From positions 1 through 23,752 of IMG/VR virus record IMGVR_UViG_3300042905_002575: DNA of 23,752 nt. One strand, written 5' to 3'. Source of the stretch: a virus. A program made the position numbers and the translations under genes. Below are positions 1 to 6,251 of this stretch, in pieces; the stretch's first letter is position 1, and the number at the start of each line of letters is the position of its first letter. The notes under the pieces are model-generated. The model had not been told where the DNA came from, did not search any database, and worked only from the letters and a program-made list of their open reading frames with translations.

Positions 1-56
1 CCCCCTTCCGAAACTTGCGACGGCTCGTGCGTGACTAGGTGGTCGGTCTAGCGCGA
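1..56. other. Short non-coding left edge
   Basis: No gene is seen in this stretch. On the minus strand it ends at the window edge in a purine-rich GGAAGGGGG (positions 1-9), which could be the ribosome binding site of the next gene off the left edge. The position after an HNH gene is where a small terminase gene and sometimes a cos site are found, but nothing here proves either. Confidence 0.3.
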
Positions 57-383
57 TCAGGCCCTAGAGATGCGACCCGCCCTACCCCTATCGTTTCGAG
101 CGGTCTTGCGGCTGTGGCACGAATGACACAACGCGCGCAGGTTCGAGCGGTCGTCGCTGCCGCCCTTCGCCTTGGCCACGATGTGGTCGACATCGCTGGC
201 CAGGTGCCCGCAGCCTGGTGTCTCGCACACTGGCTGCTCGTGCAGGACCAGCAGGCGCAGTCGCTGCCACCGTGCACCGTAGCCCCTTGCCGCTGCTGTC
301 CCGCGCACCTGGTCGTGCTCACGATGTACGTCAGCACGCGTGCGGGACTGCGGTGGTTTGAACGTTGGCGCTCGGGTCGGCAT
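57..383 (-). CDS. HNH endonuclease, probably terminase-associated
   Basis: Predicted 108-aa HNH nuclease that would assist DNA packaging or cos cleavage together with terminase. The C-terminal half carries a zinc-ribbon HNH fold: Cys53 and Cys58, the DHI motif at Asp66-His67, Asn81, then the CHSCH segment with Cys86, Cys89 and His90. The N-terminus is basic and disordered-looking. HNH genes of this size very often lie just before the small terminase gene in siphophages; here the next gene would be off the left edge. The ATG at 383 is the first start after the hairpin at 395-415. No clear Shine-Dalgarno precedes it, so it may be weakly translated or start elsewhere. The HNH identity is firm; the packaging role is inferred from family context. 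Confidence 0.85.
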   Translation of the reverse strand: MPTRAPTFKPPQSRTRADVHREHDQVRGTAAARGYGARWQRLRLLVLHEQPVCETPGCGHLASDVDHIVAKAKGGSDDRSNLRALCHSCHSRKTARNDRGRAGRISRA

Positions 384-385
384 CA

Positions 386-415
386 GAAACACGAAAGCCC
401 GCGCGGGGCGGGCTT
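386..415 (-). terminator. Intrinsic terminator upstream of the HNH gene
   Basis: A perfect 8-bp GC-rich stem pairs 395-402 (AAGCCCGC) with 408-415 (GCGGGCTT) around a 5-nt loop. Read on the minus strand it is followed by an interrupted T-rich tail (TTTCGTGTTT). It lies between the gene ending at 480 and the HNH gene starting at 383, so it would stop early transcription before the late genes unless antiterminated. Confidence 0.7.
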
Positions 416-435
416 GTGTGCCGGACGAATCGGCA

Positions 436-479
436 GCTGAACATAATCTAACACAGTTATTCTCAAACCATACCCACAC
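436..479 (-). promoter_or_regulatory. AT-rich spacer, possible late promoter
   Basis: This spacer is clearly richer in A and T than the rest of the window. On the minus strand it contains TTGAGA (466 to 461) and TATGTT (445 to 440) separated by 15 nt, a poor but recognisable sigma70-like pair; TTAGAT (451 to 446) is an alternative -10. Its place after the antiterminator gene and just before a terminator matches a lambda pR'/tR' arrangement. The hexamer match alone is weak. Confidence 0.35.
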
Positions 480-710
480 CTACTTCCGCACGAGCTGCAG
501 CGGTTCCCCACTGCGGCCCTCGAAGAAGTTCGAGCCATTGCCGCCGACGTGCTTCAGGTACTCGATGTCGAGCTTCGCCGAGTTGATGAGCGTTTGTGCG
601 ACATCGCTGATGGCCTTGGCCCGCTCGATGTCCATCGGGTTCTCGTTGTCCGCCAGGCCTTCAAGCGCGGCGAAGAGATGATTCCTGAGATCCTCAATTT
701 TGTTTTTCAC
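480..710 (-). CDS. Conserved phage protein of unknown function
   Basis: A 76-aa acidic, helical protein without membrane segment or signal peptide. It resembles a small family common in phages of proteobacteria, recognisable by the NPMDIERAKAI segment followed by TLINSAKLDIEYLKHVGG near the middle. No biochemical role is known to me. It starts with GTG at 710, preceded by a strong AGGAGG at an appropriate distance, inside the 3' end of the upstream HNH gene. It is the last gene before the AT-rich spacer and terminator at 386-479, so it closes the early operon. A role in regulation or packaging is possible only by position. Confidence 0.75.
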   Translation of the reverse strand: MKNKIEDLRNHLFAALEGLADNENPMDIERAKAISDVAQTLINSAKLDIEYLKHVGGNGSNFFEGRSGEPLQLVRK

Positions 711-1356
711 TGTCGACCCTCCTGTTGATTTTCCTTTTCAGCGCACCGTTGAGCTGGACCACATGCCTGAGCTCAGGCGGCAGGACGGTGTGGATCGAGT
801 TCCTGCGCATGTGCTCGACGTGCGTGACGAGCTCGAGGTTGTCGATCCGGATGTCGGCCTTGTCGCCGTTCTTGAACGAAAGCCGGTGCCCTTTCGGCAC
901 GGGCCCGTGATGCTCTTCCCATACCAGGACGTGCACGAACTTCCAGTTAAAGCGGGCGTGCGACTGGCGTGAGTCCGAGATTTTCCGCTTCAGGTAGCCA
1001 TCGACGCCGATGACCTCGGTGCCGACCGGCACCGTGTTGTGCGGCAGTTGGCCGGGCTTGAACTGGTGCTCGACCGATCGCCCGCCGGCCCGGTAGCGCG
1101 TGCCCTTGTTCCAGCTTTTGAGGCCCGGCTGGAAGCGGTGTTTCATGCTGTTGGGAATGGTGCGACCTGGTGCGGCACGGCCCGATGCCGGGCCTGTCTT
1201 GAACGCGTCCGACTTGCCGAGGCCGAGTTTCTTCGCCTTGGAATGCACCTGGCACACGTTGCGCCCCAGGCGGGCCGCCACCTGGTGCGCCGGCAGATCC
1301 GGGTACAGCTCACGCATGAGCTGGCACTCGTCCTCGGTCCAGAGGCGCCGTTTCAT
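694..1356 (-). CDS. HNH endonuclease with N-terminal HTH-like domain
   Basis: A 220-aa protein of the HNH_3-like type typical of free-standing phage homing endonucleases. Residues 1-50 (LWTEDECQLMRELYPDLP onward) look like a SANT/Myb or HTH-like DNA-binding unit. The HNH core lies around residues 140-185: a VHVLVWEEHHG segment, then KGHRLSFKNGDK and IDNLELVTHVEH. The usual central His of the VNHxDG motif is replaced by Phe (SFKNG), a variant I recall from many phage members, so activity cannot be assumed lost. The start ATG at 1356 overlaps the stop of the upstream gene (ATGA). The central region is rich in Gly, Pro and basic residues and probably flexible. It is one of two HNH genes here, unrelated in sequence to the one at 57-383. 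Confidence 0.8.
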   Translation of the reverse strand: MKRRLWTEDECQLMRELYPDLPAHQVAARLGRNVCQVHSKAKKLGLGKSDAFKTGPASGRAAPGRTIPNSMKHRFQPGLKSWNKGTRYRAGGRSVEHQFKPGQLPHNTVPVGTEVIGVDGYLKRKISDSRQSHARFNWKFVHVLVWEEHHGPVPKGHRLSFKNGDKADIRIDNLELVTHVEHMRRNSIHTVLPPELRHVVQLNGALKRKINRRVDSEKQN

Positions 1357-1592
1357 GCGATCCCCATCGCCGCGCGCATCTTCGCGCCATTGCGGGCCCG
1401 GATGTCAGCGAGGCGCTGCGCACGGGCCGTGTCCTCGGTCGACGCCTTGGTTTCGGCGCGGCGCGTGTTCTGCTTGGCGATGATGGCCTCTCGCTTGGTC
1501 GCGTAGTATTCGCGGGCATACGCCTTGCGGGCTTCACGGTTGCGCTCGTAGTAGCTGCGCATTTCGGCCTTTCGCTTTTCGGGATCTCTCAC
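1353..1592 (-). CDS. Small basic phage protein, unknown
   Basis: A 79-aa highly charged protein dominated by Arg, Lys, Glu and Tyr. It contains the repeat-like run YYERNREARKAYAREYYAT, of a kind often found as an N-terminal region of phage HNH proteins. No HNH motif or other domain follows, so this could be a stand-alone nucleic-acid-binding protein or the remnant of a larger one. The chosen GTG start at 1592 overlaps the stop of the antiterminator-like gene (GTGA), and its own stop overlaps the start of the next gene (ATGA). An alternative ATG lies at 1562. No function is assigned. Confidence 0.65.
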   Translation of the reverse strand: MRDPEKRKAEMRSYYERNREARKAYAREYYATKREAIIAKQNTRRAETKASTEDTARAQRLADIRARNGAKMRAAMGIA

Positions 1593-1975
1593 GGTTTGAC
1601 CTCCTCGGCGAGCAGCACGTAGGCCGCTCGGAGTCTGCGGTAGTAGGTGGCGACGGAGCACCGGCACACGCGCGCCATCTCGGCCGGTGGCAGCACGTCG
1701 TCTGGGGTTGCGTGGTCGTGCATCAGCTTCACGACCAAATTGAACTCGGGCGGCAGCGACTGGATGGCGCGGTCGACGTCCAGCATCATCCGGTCGAACG
1801 CCGGGTTGTCGTGCTCGATGCTCGTCGAGCGCGGCGTGTCGTGCTTCGTGTAGCGTCCCAGCAGCGAGCCATAGCCGAGGCCGATGAGCAGGCCGCCGCG
1901 CTTCCACGCGCCCCACTGGTCGAGCCTGAGCTCGAGCCAGGCGAAGCTGTCAGCGGGTCTTGTGTTTGCAGACAT
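1589..1975 (-). CDS. Q-like late antiterminator (putative)
   Basis: A 128-aa protein resembling phage antitermination Q/RinA-type regulators, which bind near the late promoter and let RNA polymerase read through a terminator. Visible hallmarks are the N-terminal WGAWKRGG...GLGYGSLLGRY segment (about residues 15-45), a middle helix around the SLPPEF segment, and a C-terminal sigma-region-4-like HTH with AEMARVCRCSVATYYRRL (about 97-114). It starts at the ATG at 1975, overlapping the preceding HTH gene by 26 nt. Its place at the end of the early operon, upstream of an AT-rich promoter-like spacer and terminator (386-479), fits Q. Family assignment is by pattern, not by search. Confidence 0.6.
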   Translation of the reverse strand: MSANTRPADSFAWLELRLDQWGAWKRGGLLIGLGYGSLLGRYTKHDTPRSTSIEHDNPAFDRMMLDVDRAIQSLPPEFNLVVKLMHDHATPDDVLPPAEMARVCRCSVATYYRRLRAAYVLLAEEVKP

Positions 1976-2132
1976 CGCGCACCGTGAATCGTGACACTTC
2001 GAATTTCTTGCCGATGGCGCCATAGCCGAGGCCGGTGTCGTGCAGCTGGCGCACCAGGCGCACGTCATCGTCTGTGAGCTTCGCGCGCGGGTGTTCTTCG
2101 CCGCGGCGGTAGCGGTAGCCGCGGCGGGTCAT
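1950..2132 (-). CDS. Small HTH DNA-binding protein
   Basis: A 60-aa protein that is almost wholly one helix-turn-helix. After a basic start (MTRRGYRYRRGEEHPRAKLT) comes DDVRLVRQLHDTGLGYGAIG, then KKFEVSRFTVRDVC as the recognition helix, in the style of Hin/resolvase-type or RNA-polymerase sigma-like HTH units. Such mini-HTH proteins are frequent in phage early operons, where their targets are usually unknown. The ATG at 2132 overlaps the preceding stop (ATGA), which decides against the in-frame ATG 12 nt upstream. Its 3' end overlaps the antiterminator-like gene by 26 nt. It could be a transcription regulator acting with that neighbour; this is inference. Confidence 0.7.
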   Translation of the reverse strand: MTRRGYRYRRGEEHPRAKLTDDDVRLVRQLHDTGLGYGAIGKKFEVSRFTVRDVCKHKTR

Positions 2133-2467
2133 TTCGCCGCCCACCCTTCAAGCTCGGCGGGCTCGAGGTGCACGACGAGCTCGTCGGCGAGGCTGCCGGA
2201 CGTAGCGCACTCGACGCCGCACGCGGCATAGCCCGCCAGATCCACCCACGAATCGACGTGGCCGCTGTTCTGGGCCACGCGGGCGAGTTTCATCAGGGCC
2301 AGCAGGGCCGCGACGTCGTGCGCGGCCAGGAGCGGCCCGCACTCCGACAGGTAGGTCGTCCAGAACTTCGCGATGAGCCCGAACGAATCCTCGGGCGGCG
2401 AGTACACCGCGGCGCGGTTTTTCAGCACGCACTCGGCGGCCGTCTCCAGACATTGCTGTCGATTCAC
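2129..2467 (-). CDS. DUF6378-like phage protein
   Basis: A 112-aa protein matching the pattern of the DUF6378 family: an N-terminal TAAECVLKNRAAVYSPPEDSF segment in which the xxYSPPEDxF motif recalls the nucleotide-interacting RxxxYGxPExxF pattern, then DVAALLALMKLARVAQN, and the signature DSWVDLAGYAACG near residues 77-89. These proteins occur widely in phages; their function is not established, though a house-cleaning or nucleotide-related activity has been suggested for similar sequences. The start is GTG at 2467. A copy of the intergenic repeat (AGGTAGGGACC on the minus strand, 2479 to 2469) lies immediately upstream, and its AGGG could serve as the ribosome binding site. That would tie translation to the repeat array. 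Confidence 0.75.
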   Translation of the reverse strand: MNRQQCLETAAECVLKNRAAVYSPPEDSFGLIAKFWTTYLSECGPLLAAHDVAALLALMKLARVAQNSGHVDSWVDLAGYAACGVECATSGSLADELVVHLEPAELEGWAAK

Positions 2468-2468
2468 T

Positions 2469-2742
2469 GGTCCCTACCTCCCAACAGGTGGGGCCCAGGT
2501 AGGGACCCCGTAACCTGTTGTTCTATATGTAAAGTCCCCAAGGTCCCTACCTGTACACACAAATATGTACATCTGGGCGCGCGCGTCGCGCGTATACGTG
2601 GGCGCGCAGGTGTTTTGGTCGGAGGTAGGGCAAGCGTTTGATCCTGAACCGGAAAACCCGGTCCCCACTTGGTCCCTACCTTTTTCGAGGTAGGGCAAGC
2701 CGTTGATTTAAAAGGCATCGCGGTCCCCACCGGTCCCTACCT
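2469..2742. repeat. Array of alternating inverted repeats (AGGTAGGG/CCCTACCT)
   Basis: Seven copies of one 8-mer occur in strict alternation of orientation: CCCTACCT at 2472, 2545, 2674 and 2735, and AGGTAGGG at 2497, 2623 and 2688 (start positions). Five are extended to an 11-mer (GGTCCCTACCT or its complement): 2469-2479, 2497-2507, 2542-2552, 2671-2681 and 2732-2742. Two units, 2688-2742 and 2623-2681, are imperfect direct repeats of each other, each bracketed by the inverted arms and each with a GGTCCCCAC next to the 11-mer. The centre (2552-2610) has two TGTACA palindromes and a CG-alternating stretch. The right end runs into the 3' end of the VapE-like gene and encodes its GTGGDRDAF tail. 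It could be a replication origin, operator cluster or RNA structure. Confidence 0.85.
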
Positions 2743-4039
2743 CAACGGCGTTTTGCCGAACGTAGACGTACCTCGAGCCGGATTTACGGCCCGCCTTCCA
2801 CTCGCGCCGGACAAAGCCGAGCGACCGCAGGACCTTCGCGACGCGCATCTGCATGCCTCGCTCGTCCATCTTCGCGGGGTCGACCTTGATCGCATCCTGC
2901 AGCACCTGGTGCGTCGTGATCCCGTCGGTGTCCGACTGAATCGTGATCTCAGGCTGCGCGAGCCAGAGTCCGATGACCGACTCCCACGGGTCCTCGATGA
3001 GGCGCAGCGCCTGCTGCTCGTCGAACACCTCGCGGTGCTCGTCCTCGGGCCAGTAGGTTTCGCCTTCCTTCCACCGGTAGTAGGCCTCGGCCCACAGCTG
3101 GTCGCGGTCGCGCCTGAGATCGTCGGGCTTGATGCAGTGGGCGTAGACCGGCCAGTACCGCCGGTTGCCGGTCGAGTCGCGCAGGTAGGCTTCCTCGTTC
3201 GTGCTGCCGCTGAACACGCATTGCCTGGGCACGTCGATCGAGCGTCGCCCGTAGCTCGGGCGGTACGAGTCCACCGGTGACGAGAAGAAGGCCTTCGCCT
3301 TGGTGCTCTCGGCCTTGTTGAAGCTGTCGAGCTCGGCGAGCTCGATGATCCATTTCCCCCGCAGCATCTGGTACGCGTCCTTGTCGCCGAGGACGATCGG
3401 CGTATCGAGGAACCACTCGCCGCCGAGGATCCGCAGGGCCGTCGACTTGAACGCGCCTTGCTTGCCCTCGAAGATCAGCACGTTGTCGAACCGGCAGCCC
3501 GGCTTCATCACGCGCGCGACGGCGCCCATCAGCCACCACGAGCCCACCAGCCCGAGATAGCGCCGACAGTCGCCGCCGTGGCGCTGGTCGGCGCCTAGAT
3601 AGTCCATCAACCAGGTGTTGATCCGCACCTTGCCGTCCCAGGTGAGTCCGGCCAGGTACTCGCGCACTGGGTGCACCGGGTTCTGGCGCGCGACGATGTC
3701 GCACGCGTCATGCACGAGTGCTGTCTGCAGGTCGATGTTGAACTGCGAGTTGATGCGATGCCTGGCGTCGAGCGCGTCCTGATCTGTCCAGGCCTTGCCG
3801 CCCATGCGCGGCCAGGGCGCGTCTTTGACAATGGGCTCGCCGAGAAACTCGTCATAGCTCAGCCAGCGGTGCGCCTCGAGGCCCCACCGCAGCAGCAGGG
3901 CCGCGTTGTGGATGTCCGCCTTGATGTTGCCCAGTTGCTCTGGCTTGTCCTTCGGCGACGATGTCCGATGCAGCAGCGACTGCCAGTCGGTGCCGTCCTC
4001 GGCCATGGCGGCGCGGTATTCTTCGTCCTCGTAACTCAC
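2708..4039 (-). CDS. VapE-type P-loop ATPase, replication helicase/initiator
   Basis: A 443-aa virulence-associated-protein-E family ATPase, the kind that serves phages as a superfamily-3-like helicase or replication initiator. Residues 118-150 hold the conserved lead (NPVHPVREYLAGLTWDGKVR). The Walker A is at 190-200 (FEGKQGAFKST, with Lys199), a Walker-B-like strand at 230-238 (WIIELAELD) and the family's TGNRRYWPV at 290-298. The C-terminal region, about 350-430, looks like a winged helix ending in YVYVR. There is no Toprim or AEP primase domain, so a separate or host primase is needed. GTG at 4039 overlaps the upstream stop (GTGA). The last residues (GTGGDRDAF) are encoded by the repeat array at 2469-2742, suggesting the repeats have grown into the gene's end. 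Confidence 0.9.
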   Translation of the reverse strand: MSYEDEEYRAAMAEDGTDWQSLLHRTSSPKDKPEQLGNIKADIHNAALLLRWGLEAHRWLSYDEFLGEPIVKDAPWPRMGGKAWTDQDALDARHRINSQFNIDLQTALVHDACDIVARQNPVHPVREYLAGLTWDGKVRINTWLMDYLGADQRHGGDCRRYLGLVGSWWLMGAVARVMKPGCRFDNVLIFEGKQGAFKSTALRILGGEWFLDTPIVLGDKDAYQMLRGKWIIELAELDSFNKAESTKAKAFFSSPVDSYRPSYGRRSIDVPRQCVFSGSTNEEAYLRDSTGNRRYWPVYAHCIKPDDLRRDRDQLWAEAYYRWKEGETYWPEDEHREVFDEQQALRLIEDPWESVIGLWLAQPEITIQSDTDGITTHQVLQDAIKVDPAKMDERGMQMRVAKVLRSLGFVRREWKAGRKSGSRYVYVRQNAVEVGTGGDRDAF

Positions 4040-4860
4040 TTATTGCCCTTTACGGCATAGTCCTTGTGCACCATGCCCAGTTCCTTATTTCCGACGACGT
4101 GTGGTTGCACCCATGTCCACTCCCCGGGCTTGTATTCGCGAGGGTGCCCGCGACGTAGATGCACTCGCGGCGATGCATGAGTGCCGCCTTTGTCTGCTCT
4201 CTCGGTTGTGCCCCGGCTTAGTTCGACGTGCAGTGTCCAGTATGAAAACAGTGCCGCTCGGCCTTGCTTGGCGCGGCGCTTTTGGCGCGCAGAATCAGGT
4301 TTGTGCTCAAGCCGACTTATGTTCTTGCAATGAAGCGCAGAGAGAAATTTGCAAATTACAGTGCAAGCGAACTCAGCCTCGTCTTGTTTCAATCCGGCTG
4401 CTGGATCAAATCGCAACACCATGTCGGCTTTCGGATTCCCAGCAATGGCGCCTGCGTGCAGCAACGTCACCATGGTTACGCCAACGAACCCAAACTCTCC
4501 TTCGGCTTGATTCGGGACCGATACCCAGAGGAAAAGCGACAGTGTCCGACCGCGGCACGCTTGGTCGATGACCTCTGGGATAGGAACGTTGCATTCGTCC
4601 TCAAACACCAATGCGCCCCAGCGCTCGATGCCCAGGTCCCATTCAAACCAACATGTTGAAAATGGAAGACGAACGAGCTCCGTGATGACCTTGAAGTCAT
4701 CCACACTCATCGCATCACCAATATCGAAACACTGCGCAGACTTACCGCGACGCCTGAGTATCGCCCCCGCATTGTCAACATCCTCAACTCTGGCAACGCC
4801 CCAGTGCTGAAGTTGGCCGGATTGCAGCCGGTCAAATATCCTGTGCAGCGAGACACTCAC
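4036..4860 (-). CDS. Conserved phage protein, AT-richer than neighbours
   Basis: A 274-aa protein of unknown function. Its C-terminal 45 residues carry a pattern recurring in phage proteins: HASPRVHLRRGHPREY, then WTWVQPHVVGNKELGMVHKDY, which looks like a small basic nucleic-acid-binding module. The N-terminal 170 residues look like a globular alpha/beta domain with no motif I know. GTG at 4860 overlaps the upstream stop (GTGA), and its own stop overlaps the VapE-like start. Most of the gene, especially about 4200-4850, is visibly less GC-rich than everything around it, and its third positions are mixed rather than G/C. That suggests recent acquisition of this gene or of its N-terminal part. 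Operon position next to the ATPase suggests a replication or recombination role, by inference only. Confidence 0.7.
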   Translation of the reverse strand: MSVSLHRIFDRLQSGQLQHWGVARVEDVDNAGAILRRRGKSAQCFDIGDAMSVDDFKVITELVRLPFSTCWFEWDLGIERWGALVFEDECNVPIPEVIDQACRGRTLSLFLWVSVPNQAEGEFGFVGVTMVTLLHAGAIAGNPKADMVLRFDPAAGLKQDEAEFACTVICKFLSALHCKNISRLEHKPDSARQKRRAKQGRAALFSYWTLHVELSRGTTERADKGGTHASPRVHLRRGHPREYKPGEWTWVQPHVVGNKELGMVHKDYAVKGNK

Positions 4861-5303
4861 GCGCTCACCTTCTCGCGACGCTGCTGGATGTAGTTCCACC
4901 GATCGCAACGCTGCGCGTAGCGGTGAGCCTGCTCATCCGACCAGCAGGTCGGCCACGCATGGCCGGGTCGCGGCCAGCGCATCGCGTACATCAGGTAGTC
5001 GATTTCGACTACACCGCCGTCGACGCCGTCGATGAGCACGGGCGCGGCGTAGCCGGCGACGTCGGCGGCGAACACCGCGAAGTCGTCCCAGCTCGCGTCA
5101 TGGTTGGTCAGCACGGCCGGCAGCCCGGCAAGCCACGCCCAGGACGAATACTCCCGGGCGGTGTACTCGCGGGCCATGACCATCACGGCATGCGCCGGAT
5201 ACTGGCCGGCGCACCAGCGGTGCGTGTACACCAGGTGCACGCGCTTCGGGTGATGCCCAGCATCGCGCGACGCCTTGATGCGTCTTGCGTTAGGTGGCAG
5301 CAA
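4857..5303 (-). CDS. Phage early protein, unknown
   Basis: A 148-aa soluble protein with no recognised domain. Its features are an N-terminal RRIKASRDAGHHPKRVHLVY segment, many Trp and Tyr residues, and an acidic middle (VLIDGVDGGVVEIDYLMY). The most upstream start compatible with its neighbours is TTG at 5303, which overlaps the preceding gene by 14 nt; a weak GGGAT lies upstream. No better ATG or GTG precedes the conserved-looking RIKASRDAGHHP. It may work with the following 274-aa protein, whose start it overlaps, but I cannot assign a job. Confidence 0.65.
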   Translation of the reverse strand: MLPPNARRIKASRDAGHHPKRVHLVYTHRWCAGQYPAHAVMVMAREYTAREYSSWAWLAGLPAVLTNHDASWDDFAVFAADVAGYAAPVLIDGVDGGVVEIDYLMYAMRWPRPGHAWPTCWSDEQAHRYAQRCDRWNYIQQRREKVSA

Positions 5304-5517
5304 GGCACAGATCCCGGATAGTCGCGCGGTAACAGTCGCACATCGCCTCGTGCTCGCCGTCGATGATGGCCGCGCAATGCTGGGCGTGTGGTGCGGTTTT
5401 GATCTGGCGCAGGATCGCGCCGAAGGTCAGGTCGACCGCCTCGAGACGCGCCTCGTGGGCGTCGATGATGAGATCGGCGATGCCCTTGTGCAGGCGCAGG
5501 AGCTCCATCTCACTCAT
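5290..5517 (-). CDS. Small early phage protein, unknown
   Basis: A 75-aa helical protein (MSEMELLRLHKGIADLIIDA onward) with four Cys or His residues in the second half, including QHCAAIIDGEHEAMCDC. A small metal-binding site is therefore conceivable, but the spacing fits no standard zinc finger I know. It starts at ATG 5517, overlapping the upstream stop (ATGA). The reading frame stays open well upstream of this ATG, but the overlap pattern in this operon favours the short form. It lies among small genes of the early operon and its function is unknown. Confidence 0.6.
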   Translation of the reverse strand: MSEMELLRLHKGIADLIIDAHEARLEAVDLTFGAILRQIKTAPHAQHCAAIIDGEHEAMCDCYRATIRDLCLAAT

Positions 5518-5702
5518 GGGCCCGCCCTCATCGGCTTTTCCATCGCCTTGATCTCGCGCTTCGAGCGCTGGCGGTGCAGTTCCTTGATCCGGTTCCAGAG
5601 GACGTGCCGGCGGATGCGGTTGTGCTCGCACTGGAAGCGCAACATCAGCTCGTCGAGCCGCTGCTGCAGTCTCACGTCGGCGGGGTGCGTTGATCTGCTC
5701 AT
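5514..5702 (-). CDS. Small basic early phage protein, unknown
   Basis: A 62-aa, Arg/Glu-rich, almost wholly helical protein: an LQQRLDELMLRFQCEHNRIR helix, then NRIKELHRQRSKREIKAM. This looks like a short coiled coil or nucleic-acid-binding helix pair. It starts at ATG 5702 overlapping the stop before it (ATGA), and its stop overlaps the next start. No family is recognised. It is kept as a gene because of the tight overlaps on both sides and the amphipathic pattern. Confidence 0.6.
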   Translation of the reverse strand: MSRSTHPADVRLQQRLDELMLRFQCEHNRIRRHVLWNRIKELHRQRSKREIKAMEKPMRAGP

Positions 5703-5905
5703 AGTTCCACCTTTGGCCCGATGTAGGTCCATCGGTCGGTCTGTGGGTTCATTGAAACGAGGCGCCGCTCCTCAAGCTCGAGGAGGATGCCGCGCGTCGC
5801 GGCGATCCCCTCGCGCGTCTTGTCCGGCGAAACCTCGCGCAATAGCAGCGCGCGATTTGAGCGGCGGAGCGCCTGAATAATCATTGCGCGGGTGATGACG
5901 GTCAC
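5699..5905 (-). CDS. Small winged-helix-like protein, unknown
   Basis: A 68-aa protein whose arrangement resembles a small winged helix: helices MIIQALRRSNRALLLREVS and REGIAATRGILLELEERRLV, then a beta-hairpin NPQTDRWTYIGP. That order (HTH-like helices followed by an LEERRLVxxxxxxRWxY wing) is common in small DNA-binding proteins. The GTG start at 5905 overlaps the upstream stop (GTGA); an alternative ATG is at 5884. The DNA-binding role is inferred from fold-like pattern only. Confidence 0.55.
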   Translation of the reverse strand: MTVITRAMIIQALRRSNRALLLREVSPDKTREGIAATRGILLELEERRLVSMNPQTDRWTYIGPKVEL

Positions 5906-6141
5906 ACCGGCACCAGCGAGACGTGCGCGGCGAAAGACACCGGCTGCCCACGCATTCGGGCGACGTGCGTCTCGCGCAGGTACTGCACGAAACGGAACGC
6001 TTTCCCCCACTCGTAGCCGACCACCGGCGAGTCCAGCCTGCGGCCTGCGGCGTCGTACCAGGTCCGGCGCAGCCAGGTCACCCTGACCGGCTCAGAGGGC
6101 CGGTCGAGGTTGTACTCGGCGACGCGGATGGCGTATTTCAC
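5902..6141 (-). CDS. Small early phage protein, unknown
   Basis: A 79-aa basic protein with a likely beta-rich N-terminal half (VTWLRRTWYDAAGRRLDSPVV) and a helical middle (WGKAFRFVQYLRETHVARMR). No family is recognised. The GTG start at 6141 overlaps the stop of the 37-aa membrane peptide gene (GTGA), and the frame upstream is Arg/Ala-rich shadow sequence, so the short form is preferred. It is soluble, with no signal peptide. It is part of the early operon that begins at 6430. Confidence 0.6.
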   Translation of the reverse strand: MKYAIRVAEYNLDRPSEPVRVTWLRRTWYDAAGRRLDSPVVGYEWGKAFRFVQYLRETHVARMRGQPVSFAAHVSLVPV

Positions 6142-6251
6142 GGCAGCCAGCGCGCGCTGATGGCGCCAACGACGAAGGCTGCGATGCCGATGATGATCAG
6201 CATCGGCAAGCCGGCAATCAGCATCAGTACGACGCGCAGCAGCGGATTCAC
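6138..6251 (-). CDS. 37-aa single-pass membrane peptide
   Basis: A very small gene: GTG at 6251, TGA at 6138. The peptide is one long hydrophobic stretch, beginning VNPLLRVVLMLIAGLPMLII and continuing IGIAAFVVGAISARWLP. That is one transmembrane helix with an Arg near each end. Its start overlaps the previous stop and its stop overlaps the next start (GTGA at both ends), which together with the hydrophobic pattern argues that it is translated. Phage early operons often carry such inner-membrane micropeptides, some of which act in superinfection exclusion or host membrane modulation. That role is only a possibility here. Confidence 0.6.
   Translation of the reverse strand: MNPLLRVVLMLIAGLPMLIIIGIAAFVVGAISARWLP

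Noticed and set aside
2464-2730. 88-aa minus-strand frame across the repeat array
   Set aside because: Made of the repeat units (GTxxGPG-like and CPTS runs), without a ribosome binding site or domain; the array is better explained as non-coding.
2469-2742. CRISPR-like array
   Set aside because: Repeat units are short, alternate in orientation and have unequal spacing, and there is no cas gene.
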